Below are positions 46,149 through 58,859 of a DNA stretch of 64,000 nucleotides, piece after piece. Location of the stretch: contig BSBM01000827.1 of NCBI GenBank assembly GCA_027924585.1, positions 62,001-126,000 of the forward strand, written 5' to 3'. Positions within the stretch are counted from its first letter, which is position 1. Each line of letters begins with the position of its first letter. This stretch comes from Larix kaempferi. Taxonomy: Eukaryota > Streptophyta > Pinopsida > Pinales > Pinaceae. The translations under genes were made by a program, and so were the position numbers. Under the pieces are notes generated by a model. It ran no database searches, was not told the DNA's origin, and was given only the letters and a program-made list of their open reading frames with translations.

Positions 46149-47557
46149 CCACATAAAAATCACATGCCATAATGGATGTTGCATTGTATTTGAATGTTTA
46201 TAACAGATATTTTGTGTAATACCAAATCCTTTGATGATTCTTGTGTTCTAGTATTGTGTGTGATGCTTTGTCTCATGGACAACATATTTACTTTGGATTA
46301 ATATTTTTGTACATGTACCATAATGAACCAAATGCCTTGTTATACCAGGATTATTAGCCTTAAATATTCTCTTTCATCTCATCAAGTCAAAGACTATGAA
46401 ACTTTCATTGCTATGCCAAGAGTTTCATTACTATGCCAAGAAAATCTAGCTAGGGAAGAACCTTGTCTGAAGCTTGTTCAACTTTTGATTGTGTTCTGCA
46501 TTTGTTTTTGGGAAATCGTTATGAACGTGACAGGTGTAACTCAGAAGTTTCATCCCATACCAAATATAACTTAGTGTTATCCCTAAAGTTGAACCTAGAC
46601 TACGGGATTCAAGCTTAAGGAAATCTTGTTCAAAAATGTACAAATCAAATGAAATCCAACTGAAAACATAAGATGGTATGAAACCAGGGCTAAAGGAACT
46701 TCACAGATCTATAAAAAAATTGGCTAGTATAACATGAAATCTGTAAGTGAAATCAAACAATGATTGAAGAAATAGGCTAATATAAAAGCAAAGTTGTTTG
46801 TACAGATCTTCAAGTTTTCATAATCTTCTATTTAGCATCTCAATAACAAACCAAGTTAGATGGACCATAAATTATCAATCAAGCAACTCACACTTTACCC
46901 GCCTGCCATTAAATATTATGTAAATTCTACTGTATAATCTTTCTTTTTACAAAATCTTTACTCATTAGAATTATAGACATATGTAAACTTAGAAATATCT
47001 CTGCTTACAGAGTCACCTGATAGTGATTGAACCATAAGCATTTACTGCTTAATAGAAAGAAATCATAAAATCCATGATTGCATAAGTTTGGTGTATAATT
47101 CTAGGTTCATGCACACAGAGGGCCATATGGATCTGCTCTTGATATCTAAAAGATTCTTTGCACTCATTGATATTCATCTATAGGCACATTAATAGTTTTG
47201 GAATTTAGATACATTAGTTAAGAAAGACACATATGGGGATGTATCCTGCATTTAAACTTCTTAACTACATGAATCATGAATTACTTTGCGGCTTGGCAAA
47301 TCCAAGCTTGAAATGATTGTAACTTATCAAGTTATCTGCTAACACTTACTGGGGCAACTGTTCTCTTCTATGCTTTCCATTGGATTCTTTTCGCTGCAAT
47401 AGATGACTGTTGGCTACAACTGTTATGTTTAAAATAGGGGTGTATGTTGAAATTCTCAGGACATAGTAACAGTCCTATCAATCTGACCTAACCTACCTAC
47501 TTAAGCATCAAGATCAACAAAACACTGAAAGTACTGGACTGAAACACATAGTAGGAA
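46149..47557. other. MULE interior without recognised gene
   Basis: AT-rich. The ORF at 46323-46574 has a doubled MPRVSLLCQ-like stretch at DNA level (TTCATTGCTATGCCAAGAG, then TTCATTACTATGCCAAGAA) but no family signature. Confidence 0.4.
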
Positions 47558-47570
47558 GTACAACGATCTG

Positions 47571-47720
47571 GCCCACAGGAGTGTAGTATAATAATATAAC
47601 GGGAAGCAGCGAGGTGACCGAGCTTGTATAAACGTGGAGACCTGGGTTCAAAACCCTCTGTGTGAATGGCTGTTAATATGTCCTTGTAAACATAAGAAGT
47701 ATTCTACAATTAAAAAAAAT
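47571..47720 (+). mobile_element. SINE-like insertion (~150 bp)
   Basis: The insert is flanked by a 13-bp direct repeat with one mismatch: GTACAACGATCTG (47558-47570) and GTACAACAATCTG (47721-47733). It contains a near-consensus Pol III B box (GGGTTCAAAACCC, about 47643-47655) downstream of a GCAGCGAGGTGACCGAG stretch that may be a degenerate A box. It ends in an A-rich tail (ATTAAAAAAAAT). These are the hallmarks of a tRNA-derived SINE copied by LINE machinery. It is not a functional tRNA gene, because the acceptor stem is absent. Confidence 0.7.
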
Positions 47721-47733
47721 GTACAACAATCTG

Positions 47734-50700
47734 AAACTCGAAATCACATCACTATTTTATTACTCTGAATAGTAGGAAATGCTAGAAACATCAAATCCCA
47801 ACTCTAGTCACTCATCGCTCTCAACTGAACTGAATGCTTAAATCCTACCGGAGCCTTCTTTTATAATTGAAGGAAGGCTTTCAGGGTTACAAAATAGTCT
47901 AATCCAGAAGTGTATCCATTCCTGAAATAAGTCTTAACCCTAAGATCTATTTCTTCCTAGGGAATAACACGCTGCATGATGAATAGTCTTAACTAGTGCG
48001 CTCCAATCAAGGAGAAAGACCCTCCTTGGGGTATGCACCCTAAAATGGGCAGATATATGGAGCTAAAGATTACTTATCTAGAAGCCCACCTAACTAACAA
48101 TTCCAATGATGAAGATGATCAAGTCTATTGCATACTCAAGTGCAAGAGGAACATTCTGAAGCACAAGTCTATCGTACTCAGATTTGGATACCCTTATGAC
48201 AGCCAAAAAAAGAAGGAAGAAAAACCTATTGACTGTACTTCCTGCAAGCCTGCAGGCCAAGCATAACTCATCCATAGATACAAATCACTCTGAACATTCT
48301 GTGTAACTCCTATCTTGGATCCCCAGTTCCCCAATTCTGAGGTAAACTCGAGCTAGGATTAGCACATAAAAGGGATAATTACGATAACCAATTGACAATT
48401 AGAAAATAAGATCACTGCACAATTCTTTCTCAAAATCAGTTCTTGCAGCCATATCAAGTTATCGACTCACATCTTCAAAATCCTAACAGCCTCTTTGCAT
48501 TCAACTACTCTTGAATAATACCCTGGTGTACTTGGTAATGGATATCTCAAACCTGAAATGCCGGTAATATTTTGCATGACTCTGATTCTTGGCATTGGCT
48601 ATTGTCATTGAATTTAGGAGGATGTATGGTCTTGTGCTCCTTGCTCTTGTAAAAGAACCCATATTTTAATGAAGGATAAGAATATATGTCTAAGAGAGAT
48701 TGTGATAAATGCTTTAAGAACGTGACCAAAACATTTGAAGCATTAGTAGAGTATTTAGAGTTGATACTCTATGGAAAACATATATTGGTGCCCTCTCATT
48801 GCTGGTATTATGATCAATCTTTATGGCATATTAATATTCTTAACTAGCTAACAGTTATTTGTGACATATATGAGTCCAGCTATGACTGAAATATTTCAAA
48901 AAAATGATTTTGGTGCTTTGCTCCCCCTCCTTGACTTATGGGAGATGCAAAGTCATAATCAAGATGTAACATAAAGTTTCACTTTACACTGCAAGGCTAT
49001 ATATTTGGGGTGTGTTTGTATAGAAAAATTATCAACTTTTGAAACTGCAGATTTAAAACGAGACTAACTATGGATGCCTAAAAAAGATAGTTCTCCACAA
49101 AAATAGCTCAACCTTTCATCATGTCGAACTAGGAGTCTGTTGTAGGTACTAATAGATGTATTTTATCATACAATAAATAGGAAAACCCCTAGAATACCAT
49201 GTTCACAATGTAGTTCTAGATTGGGCTGATTCTTCTCGGGAAAGAGTTCACAATTAGCAATCACAGGAAAAAATATTGGGTCACTGTTCACAATGTAGTT
49301 CTAGTAGGTTGGGCTGATTCTTCTCGGGAAAGAGTTCTTGAAGATGTAATTGTGATATTTCAGGGGATCCCCTTTGTTTTAATGTCTCTCTTCAGGACAC
49401 ATGGGAATCAATGTTGAACAAAGTAGAAACTAAAACAAGTGGTACAATTAAAGCCACCATAGAGAAGCCTGTTAGTTTCTCAACGTATGCTTTCAAGCTT
49501 TGTCGTATTAATACATGTAACTTTCTCTTTTCTACAATTAAGGAAGGTGTTGGTATTGAGACAAACATGGAGAGATACATCTAAGACAAATCCTGTTCAT
49601 TATCTAGATGCCTCAGCATTAGGCATGACGGCTATTGAACCAATCATGAAGTGCTCCAATCCTGATTTATCTTGTATGACAAGATTGTGGTGGCACCTCA
49701 TGCCTAAAAGACCTTGGGAATGGAATAACATCCCGAATTTTATCGTCATTGCTTCCTTAAATGCTATCACTAAGATGTTCTTTGATATTTACCTTATAGT
49801 GTAATCGCATCCCTTATGCTTGTTAAACTAAATCAACAATTTCAAATTATCAAATGTATGAACAAAGGAAGTGGATCTGTACTCAACAAATCAGGATTGC
49901 ATCAAGGTGCTTGTTGGAAATAAAGTTAACAGGGTAGTCTCTCATGGAAACTCAATTATTTCAAAGTTCCATGTGTCTTTTGGTAAAGCGTTGTTACTGC
50001 ACTTCCATCTCTGATTTCCTCTGTAACAAATGAATGCCTTTGTTTGATGCACCCATGAATGGATTTATATCATACATGTAAATGGATTTTCCGAGAGGCC
50101 ATACTCTCTCTCTTCAACTCTGATATTTGCAATTTAAAAGGCACCTTAATTTTATATTGCCAGAATTAACTCAAACATCAATCGTTGGTAGAACTACTTG
50201 TTTAAAGACCATCAACACAACTTAGGATCCAATATAGAGGGGCAAAGCAAAAGATGCCATGACCAAGCCAAGGTGATGACTGCTTTAAGGTAAATTTAAT
50301 TTGAAATTAGGTGCTAGATTGTGTATTTCATGTTGAGGATAAACTTTAGATACTGATAAATGTAATGGAAACCTAACATCTTGAACATGAGAAAATTTTA
50401 GCTACTGAGTAATGATGATAAATTTAGATACTGAAACTTCAAAAAAGGTAGGGAAACTAGACCATGATAATAAAAGGATCAGGATGTCCTTTAAGAACAA
50501 CTTTTCTTAAAAATTCATGCATCTGAGATACAAAAGTCATTTGGAATCTCCATCTGGCATAAACAGAAAACACATGATGTTTCACATAAGATCACAACTT
50601 CTTGCTGAATTCCATTAAGACATAATTGGAATAAAAGTCAATGAAGCAAGAATGAAACACAAAGGTAACAACATCAAATGCTATATTTCCGGAAATTCTG

Positions 50701-51139
50701 GTCAAACACACGAGACCACTAGGATCCCAACAAAAACCATCAAGAAGATTTACATAAGTACCAATAGATCGTGATAAGTTTGCAATGAAATAGGGTTCTA
50801 TATCATAGACCTTCTACAATGACTATCCAACAGTCAACTACACATTTACAACAGTTTGACCTGACTACTGCTATTCTAGCACAAGAACCTACTAATCTAA
50901 TTCAAACTTAATATCTGCCTCTGATATCTGGCTTAGCCCACACATAGTAGATGGATACCACTTTAAGATACTATAAATATGCATGTTTTTGCAATCATTT
51001 TCCTAATTGCAGCCACAATTTTCAATATGAAGTCTTCTTAAATTGAAGTCTTGGCATAGCAATGAAACTCCAAATCATGCATGTTTCAAGCTTAATTTTT
51101 TTTATAATAACCAAGTTTGAAAGTTTTAAATTTTCATCT
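47734..51139. other. MULE interior without recognised gene
   Basis: It includes a direct duplication of TTCACAATGTAGTTCTAG..GGGCTGATTCTTCTCGGG at about 49201-49252 and 49288-49340. It also includes the ORF 49487-49804, whose source motif HYLDASALG recurs in a pasted 33-bp fragment at 57956-57988. These may be remnants of a captured gene, but no family is recognised. Confidence 0.4.
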
Positions 51140-54100
51140 TCACTTATTTGGGTTTCTTTCACTATCTCGTCTAGCAGCTCTATCAAGTACATCATCAAAT
51201 GTTTGTCTCCTAGTGCCTTGTGTTGGGCGAGGAAAGTGTGCAGAACTAGATGATGTGTAAGAGCGCTTGCGAGTGACCATCATTTCCAAAAAATCTTTTC
51301 CACGTTGTAGGGTATTCCCAAATCCATCTTGCACTTGTTGGAAATATGGAGCAGCCGGATGGTCCAACCCCAAAGTGGTAGATGCCAATGTTGTTTTGAA
51401 TTCATTGGCAACGTCTTCCATGCGTTTCTCTAGGAAGCAGATATGTGATTCTTCACTGGGCAACTGCATAAGTGACTCAAAAATGTCTCGAATACATTGT
51501 GAAACTCCTCTTTGATCATGACTTGGATTTACATTATTGGAAGTAACCATCGAACCATTGACATTATTATCTACCTGGAAACAAAGAAAGAAAAATTCAC
51601 ATCAACATGAAAAGAATAATAGAAAAATATGAAATAAACCAAGTTATGAAATTACTACCATGACAGGAAAATCCAAGCCATTTGCAACTCCAAAGCCATC
51701 GTTTTCAGCTATCTGGTAACAACTACATTGCACCATATTAGACCACACCAACTACTATTTATGATCTAAAACATTTGTATTGATCTAAATATGCATTATG
51801 AAATACTAAAAGTCACCTGATATGGGATTGTTTCATCAATTCCTATTTCTAGCTCTTCTTGTTCCAACCTAATTTTTTCCCTCATCGTGGTAACCTTAAT
51901 GACATGCTTGCACAAATATCCATTATTTGCCCAGCTGCAATCACACATAGCAAAGTTTGGACCTGATTTCCATACCATATATCTTTTCTCAATATCATGT
52001 TGGCTTTGCACATATGCTATTGAAGGATCGGAGTGGTGTAGTGTAACATTATCATCTGGAATAGATTGTGCTCTTAGCCAAGATTGAGCTTCCATTTTCT
52101 CCACTCTATAATTTTTATGAAAACCATTTTCCTTTCCGCATTCACGCCACCAATAAAAAATGTGGACCACTGTTACCAATTGATGCACTAACCAATCTAC
52201 TCGACGATGGGAGGCTGATCATATTGACTTTAGAAATACCTTTTTCAAGTGTGAATGGTATGACTCGATGGCCCCATTTGTTTCTTGTCCGGCGTGCTTT
52301 AAAGTGCGACAACATTTTTCCCACATTCCTAATGAACATCAAACAATACCACTTAATAACTAGAAAGCATGTCAATAGGTAAAATATAGTAGAACTATGA
52401 ATTGAAATCTAGAAGTATGTGAAATTCAAAAATATAGTAAAATTCTCATAGCACTTGGAGATTATGGATATGCTAGTCATTAAATAAAAATATCTAGGAT
52501 ATTATAATATGGAAGCAAACCTATTCTTTCCAACCATCGTGCTCGAAAGTACTCAACAAAGGCATCTTCTTTTTTGAATTCATTCAGAAATCTATTGGCT
52601 TCCTCAAGAGCATAATCTCCATTTGTTTGGTTGTGCATAATGTCACCTAAACGCTTAAACATGGAGCGCCTTGTAGTGTCATCTTTAACTTTCATCACAA
52701 GATGTTTTAGCCACGCCCTTCTGACATGCCAATTGCATAGGTAGACTTCACATTGAAATGTCTTCCTGTTGAATAAATATGTTATACACTGTTAAAAATA
52801 TATGCCTACTTTAATATTGTATGCAACGCTTCATTTCAAGAAATGGAAAAAACAAACCCTATTAGCTATATGTACCTAATTGCACCAATCTCTGCTGCTG
52901 CATCATCTACCATGAATGCATTCAATTTCCATTCCAACATACCCATGCGTACTTTAAGAAATAGAGTTTCCATCCATCTCACAATATCTGAGGTCGTAGA
53001 TCTTGACATGATGACCCATGCCACTAGAACACCATTATGTTGGGAATCGAATGCCAATAATGTATAAAGTTGGAACTGCATACAATTAAATAGGACATCA
53101 GTTACATGCTTGAATTATACTATAAATAACAAATGATAGTAAGAAAAAAACATCTATGATATATGAACCTACCTTAAAGCGATTTGTTCAAAATGTAGAG
53201 TCCATTGCTAATATACTATCATGACCATATTTCCTCATCCATTCCAGCTGTAATGGTTGTTGGATGCCTAAAATGAATGGAATGTGACCCTCATCATCTA
53301 TGGTTTTTTCAAACTCAGAGTAGTAGAACACTTTATCAGGATTTGCAGCTTGCCATATACGCACACTTTGGGCATCATTCTTATGAAACATATATTGGGC
53401 ATGTTTTAATTTTCTCTCTATATTGCCAATGTCATCACGTGAGAGAAAATCATTTCGATCAAACTCAAGTTCGAAAGAGGATACTTTATCATGCACTAGT
53501 TCACGATGTTTTTGATGTACACATTCACTAGACATCCCCAAAAGCAAACATCTTTCTACCCATTGATATAGTTTTTTGCTAATATGAGGAGCATGGTATG
53601 CCCTTGTGCCTAAAAAATCATCAGTCTCTTGTCCATGACAAGGTTTACCATCAATATCTATATGATTCCTCTCACTATAAGTGATTATGCAGCGTTCCGG
53701 TGCCTTCTTGAGTATGCGGATGCTAAAATGACAAAGACAACCACGTCTTATATGCTTACGACCTGGACGACTCCCCTTACCATGCTTAGGCACTTTGGAT
53801 ATATCAACAGGTAGTTTATCAATCTCTCGATGGTCATCTGGCCCATACGAACACCAAAAGCTGCAAGCAACAACAAGAGATTAACACTTCATACATCACA
53901 ATATTTCAAAGCATCAATTGAATATAAGAGAGTCAAGAAAAATAGAGAAAAACTCACATTATATACTCCAAGGTGCTGTCGATTCTATGCTTTTGATTTC
54001 CAACATTTTCATTTTCATTTTGTGATTTGCTGTTGTAACTATTTCGAAAGCTTGTTGGATACAATGGGTTTTTGCTCTCCCCGATAATGAACTCTTTATA

Positions 54101-54229
54101 CCTATTTGATTTGATCCAAGCAACAGCATTGCCTTCAACCATATTCCAATGTAAATCAAAAGCAGAAAAGTTTATTTTTTCTGGGTCTTGCACCTCGAGA
54201 GCTAGAAGTTGTTGCCATTTCGAAACCAT
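51140..54229 (-). pseudogene. MULE transposase, seven exons, two TGA stops
   Basis: Exons on the minus strand, with consistent GT-AG borders and phases: 54229-53958, 53860-53173, 53075-52876, 52765-52521, 52328-51817, 51712-51659 and 51574-51140. They total 2,406 nt (801 codons plus stop) from Met at 54229. The N-terminal part carries a Cys/His and basic region (GCLCHFSIRILKK). The catalytic core has ILAMDSTF (first Asp), NAFMVDDAAAEIG (second Asp) and LCNWHVRRAW (the MULE CxWH motif). TNGAIESYHSHLK follows, then a SWIM zinc finger CDCSWANNGYLCKH. Two in-frame TGA codons (53188-53190, 52219-52221) are the only breaks. The acceptor before 54229 implies an upstream leader exon. It would bind the TIRs and cut and join the element. 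Confidence 0.9.
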
Positions 54230-54479
54230 CTGAAAGGCCAAAACAAGAATACAATCAGTGAAAGAGAACACCAAAAATAACAAAACAAAACAAGATGTAG
54301 TTACATTCAGACAGACATTGGGCACCAGCGGCCTTGGTGGAGAACTTTCTTATTGGGAAGATCGTTGTCATTTATTGAACATTTCAGAGCCAAACATAAT
54401 TTTAACTCCACCTTGATAGATTTTAAATCACCTACCATAAAATTAGTGACTCTAGCCCAATTATATACCAAAAGGTCTT

Positions 54480-54737
54480 GATCAGTTAAATGCACTTGAA
54501 AATATGAATCTTAGTTGGTGTGGAGGGCTGAAACAATGGCCAGAAAGCATAGGGAAACTTCAAATTTTGAGGACTTTGAACTTACAATTTTGTACAGAGC
54601 TGAGTCAAATACCTAGGAGCTTTGGACTATTGAAGCTTCTGAGAATTCTTAAACTTAAAGGTTGTCGCAGTTTGTCATCGCTAGAAAAATTGAATTGCAA
54701 CTGGTTTTTTATGGCACAGCTGACAATGAGCATTTGA
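54480..54737 (+). pseudogene. NLR LRR fragment inside the MULE
   Basis: The frame reads NLSWCGGLKQWPESIGKL, then LRTLNLQFCTELSQIPRSFG and LLRILKLKGCRSLSSLEKL: three leucine-rich repeats of plant NLR style with about 24-residue spacing. It stops at TGA at 54735-54737. It lies on the opposite strand to the transposase and just upstream of its first identified exon. It is not the gene broken by the MULE, whose two halves join outside the element. Acquisition of a host fragment by the MULE (Pack-MULE behaviour) is the likely origin. Confidence 0.8.
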
Positions 54738-57700
54738 TGTTTAACTTGTGGATTATTTTACATTCCTACAAGTTGAGTAGGTAGCTATATGTCATGATGA
54801 TGAGGTGATTGTTTCTGTGAGGGACTAATGGATGATGTTAATTGATCACATGTTGATAAACAATTACTAGTGCTAGTAAATGAGTGTGAACTGTAGCTGG
54901 TCAACAAGACCTGTAAAGCTTTGGGGAGGAGTTGATTACATAAAAAGGGAAGGATTGTGAAAGCATAATTAAACTTGAAAAAAACTCTATGATCATGACT
55001 GTTAGGAGGAGATCCAAGGTGGAGTATGTAAGTAACATCCATGGAGGATTAATGGTGATATACAAAATTGAAATTTGAATATGAATTATATTATAATCAA
55101 TCAATTTGATATGTGTAGATGCATGAATGTGCATGATAAAGGGTGGAGCCTAGCCAACTTGCCAACAAATGGGTCTGGTTTGTAAATACTGAAGTCTTGA
55201 CAGAGGCAGGGAGTCTCTTTATTTGCAGAATATATATGGATATGGGTGTGGAGTCCTTATCCTTGGATATGATTGGGTGTCATGCAGCAACGGTGCAGAA
55301 TCATTACTCCCCAAACAATTATACCTTCCATATTTTGAACTAAATTAAGGTAATCTAAAGAAACCCTAGAATTGAAATAATTTTCTTATAAATTACCCAC
55401 TTTGAGGGGGCACCTTGAAATCACATTAGTTTAAGGAAAAATACGATTATTAAATTCTAAAATGGAAATTATGAATTCTGTAGAAATTAAATTTGAGGAA
55501 ATGGTTTAGGATGGCACCTTGTGGGAAAGTTTATTAATCCTTAATATACAAATTACTAATATATTTAATTATGCATGGGATGAGATGTCCACTTGAGGAA
55601 GGCTTATAAATAAAAGAGGGTACCCATGTGTTTGGGTGTGACATCACAAGTTAAATACATGATGTCAGAATTATTCCAAAAGAAAATAAGAGACAAATCT
55701 GAAATAGTTAATGGGATCTAAAGGAAGTTGGGTAACACTAATCTAGATTCCTTGTTAGAGCATTTTGATCAATTGTTAGTGGATGACAAGATTCATATTG
55801 AATATAATCTACATGTAAAATTTCCTATGAGCCCACACATCTTCGGAGTCCCAAGAGGAGAATTTTTTCCTAGGTATGGTAAGGTGGAAACCGGTTGGCA
55901 CCACATAAGTTGGCAATGGAAATGGATTGGAAGAGATGGAGATTAGTGCAATTGTTAAAGAGGAATTTCTGGTCAAGTATGTTTTCATGGGTATTTAGCT
56001 TGTGGTTTATCTCTTGAATTGGTTTTGTAGATATATGGTTGCAGACAAATTTATGATGATACTAACATGGTTATTGGTATGAGAAATATAATGAGAAATA
56101 ATGGCAAAATGAAAATGTAAAATGCAAGTACTGCTAAAATTTCCATGTTGAAAAACTACACAAAGGAGGTGTGTAAGTATACCTTATGGTAAGATTTAAT
56201 CATTTAAATTAGATATGTATCTATCAATAGTAGGAATAAAATTTAAGTATAAATTATGACTAATGTGATGGTTTGGTTGTTTTTATTATGAATTAGAAGG
56301 TTGTGTAAAATCTGAGTATGAAATTAAGGTTACAGTCTTCCATTTGAGGATGTTGTCAAGTGTTTGATAGAACTCCTGAATGAAAATTAGGTTGAGTTTG
56401 AGAAAAAAATCTGAATTGAGGTTTTGGGTATTTGTATCTGATTAGTTTATTTGTAAAGTGAAAGAATATATTCATTAGGAATTATCTCCTCATTATATGC
56501 CATATAAGTTTGGATGTGTGCATTTCCACACATAATTGTAAATTGGAGTATGCGCACAAAGTGTTTGTGAACTAAATGAACAGTGTTGCTTATTTCATAA
56601 ATTCTTATTGTAAATATGATCTTATTAGTTTCCTTACGTTAATGAAAAAATGGGGAAATGCTTGTAAATTATTGGCTAATTAGGTGGATGTTTATAGTAT
56701 GAATAATTGTAGTTGGCACTTGGTCTGATAAGTGTTTGTAAGAAAAGAATGAATGAAAATATGGTTGTAGCTAGATTTTTCATGTATGGATATAGCTTAG
56801 ATTGCTTGTAGCTTAGCAAATTAGAAGGACAATGTATTGTAAATATTTGTGGTAAACCTTTATCTATTTTTTAGAAAACATACCCCGGATGATTTTGTTA
56901 CGAATTTGATCAACAATAGAGGGTATCCTTGCCATATGTCCATGGAACCCCAACTTTGATTAAAAAAATGGGTTTCAGAAATGATTTCATAAACTAGGTA
57001 GTTTTGCAGAAACCAAGTTAGCTTATGGGAATGGGTATGTGATCTCAGTCAATGCATGTGAAGTGTTTGAATAAACTCCTCTAGCTAATATGAATTTGAG
57101 GTGTTTGAATAAATTCTCCAAATTTTGTAGCTTTCATGTTTGTCCCTTTCGTTTGATTTTAAAAGTCTAAGTATGTTTGTATTGGAGATAATTACACTAG
57201 TATGTTACTTACTATTTCCCCCATGGTTGTTTTAAGATTTAAGCATAGGTAGAAGCAATAGTTTAGATTTCCTTCAAACTTATATATTAAAAAGATATTG
57301 ATGTACTTTGGATGGCATTCAACTTGAGATTGTAAGAATAAGTGCGATTATAAAGGCAGTATGCCCAGTGAGGACTTAATGAGACTTAATGAGCACTATG
57401 CCACCTAAGCCAGAGTTCATTAAGTCTTACATTCATTTTGCTGCTCATGACTGTAGCTGGTTCTAAAAAATTTCTGAGAAGGATGGCAGACTTTAGCACA
57501 AAATTACATATCCAACATGGATTCAACGCCAACACTCTGATATTCCCAATAGTTAATTTACCAATGAATAAGTTACCTTTCACTTGGAAAAAGGAGCCTT
57601 GGCAGCAAATATAGGGGAGCCATCATTATTGAAGTAGTAGAACTACGAAGGGCAGAGTTGAGATTTGAGTAGCCAGGCCATTTCTTCTGTGTTAAATTTC

Positions 57701-57896
57701 TAAACAAATATATAACGAAGATAAAATTGGTGTTATTGCCTCAGAGTTCTAAGTTTTTTATGAAGAAACTAAAGATACGCCGTTTCGGATAAAAACTCTT
57801 TATCATATGGATAAGATGACAATTCAATTAAAGGGGAAACATTAAAAGGGAGGATGAAAGGTTACAGGGAAACAGTCAACGCGAACTTGGGACATA
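54738..57896. other. MULE interior without recognised gene
   Basis: About 3.2 kb of AT-rich DNA between the LRR fragment and the right subterminal region. ORFs at 55143-55343 and 55728-55946 have no family signature. The promoter and leader of the transposase should lie between here and the right TIR. Confidence 0.4.
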
Positions 57897-58350
57897 AGGA
57901 GACTCCACGGTTGGAGAGATTAAGAGGAAACTAAAAGTTCGCTTTGACTGGAGACTCCTGTTCATTATCTAGATGCCTCGGCATTAGGAGACTCCACGGT
58001 TGGAGAGATTTCCATGCAACAAGTTCGCTTTGACTGTTAACGGGGTTCACTGTTCAATAGCCATGGGTCGCACTCATCCACCAGGAACATACATTGTCCC
58101 TTCTGAAGGAAACTTTGCCCAGGAGAAATCGTTGCATTTATGTGCAAATTCAGCAACAGGCTATCCCAACAACAAATTTTAGACTAGATTGAGTCTAGGA
58201 TTATCCTAGGCAGCTGCTCAGATTATTGACTAATTAGTTTAGAGCCAAGCCAATTAAAACCATCAAAGAATTCCTGATTTAGACACGAAAATGCACAAGA
58301 TGCAAAAACTATTATAGTATATTAAGAGGAAACTAAAAGTTTGAAAAACG
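57897..58350. repeat. Scrambled short duplications near the right TIR
   Basis: AGGAGACTCCACGGTTGGAG (start of a 25-bp exact repeat) occurs at 57897-57921 and 57986-58010. AAGTTCGCTTTGACTG occurs at 57935 and 58021. TTAAGAGGAAACTAAAAGTT occurs near 57920 and 58321. Between the first pair sits a 33-bp copy (57956-57988) of 49591-49623 with one mismatch. The pattern looks like filler DNA from templated break repair. Confidence 0.8.
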
Positions 58351-58514
58351 GAGGTGTTGAAAAGCTTATTTGGCATGAGAGGGGGCCGCAACGGTGTTGA
58401 TTATGGGCAACAGTTTTGAATCGGGAGCTATTGACATCTTTAAAATCAGAAATCATGGTGGAGGAAGCTGTAGGGGTTAGGGAATTAGCTGACCTGGGAA
58501 TAAAACAAACTTGT

Positions 58515-58859
58515 GAGCTGCTACACTGGTGATGGGTCGCTATTCGGTCGCTTTGGGTCGCCCGCGGAGGGTGATGGCCGGTCCCACAGTGGTAGTGCTC
58601 AGATGCACAGTGAAAGAGACGTAAACAGAGATATGTATGTCCCGTGAAGGGGGCTGAAGGGGAGGGGCCAGGGGCGGAGGGGTCAAGCGGAGCGGAGGAG
58701 CCTCGGTCATTGAGCCGGTTGGTGGGGAAACGTGACGGAAATTTTTTTTAAAATTTTTTAGGCCTCCGACGGGGGGCAGCGTGGCGGTGGGCTTGGTGGA
58801 GAAAGTCAAGGGGGAGCTGGCAAGTCTCACCTGAACGTACAGGCGAGATAAGCTCAGCC
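58515..58859 (-). repeat. Right terminal inverted repeat of the MULE
   Basis: About 345 bp pairing with 40742-41092 in inverted orientation. The outer 30 bp are identical. The minus-strand ORF 58540-58830 follows from GC-rich composition and has no coding signature. Confidence 0.95.

Larger units (their letters stand above)
40742..58859 (-). mobile_element. Mutator-like transposon (MULE), 18,118 bp, with cargo
   Basis: The ends are long terminal inverted repeats (40742-41092 and 58515-58859) starting GGCTGAGCTTATCTCGCCTG. They are flanked by a perfect 9-bp target duplication GGTTCTACG (40733-40741 and 58860-58868), the Mutator superfamily signature. Inside are a seven-exon MULE transposase (minus strand), an RNase H-fold ORF (plus), a J-domain-like ORF (minus), an NLR LRR piece (plus) and a SINE. 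The transposase with DDE-type motifs, a CxWH motif and a SWIM zinc finger makes this an autonomous-type element, now carrying two nonsense codons. Size is far above a typical MULE of a few kb. Confidence 0.95.

Noticed and set aside
47605-47660. Possible tRNA gene (B box GGTTCAAAACC)
   Set aside because: No acceptor stem or anticodon arm could be drawn. A-tail and flanking direct repeats point to a SINE.
58000-58182. 60-codon ORF near the right TIR
   Set aside because: It begins within scrambled repeat DNA and has no recognisable family.
58540-58830. 96-codon ORF in the right TIR of the MULE
   Set aside because: It comes from GC-rich TIR composition; the left TIR does not preserve the frame.
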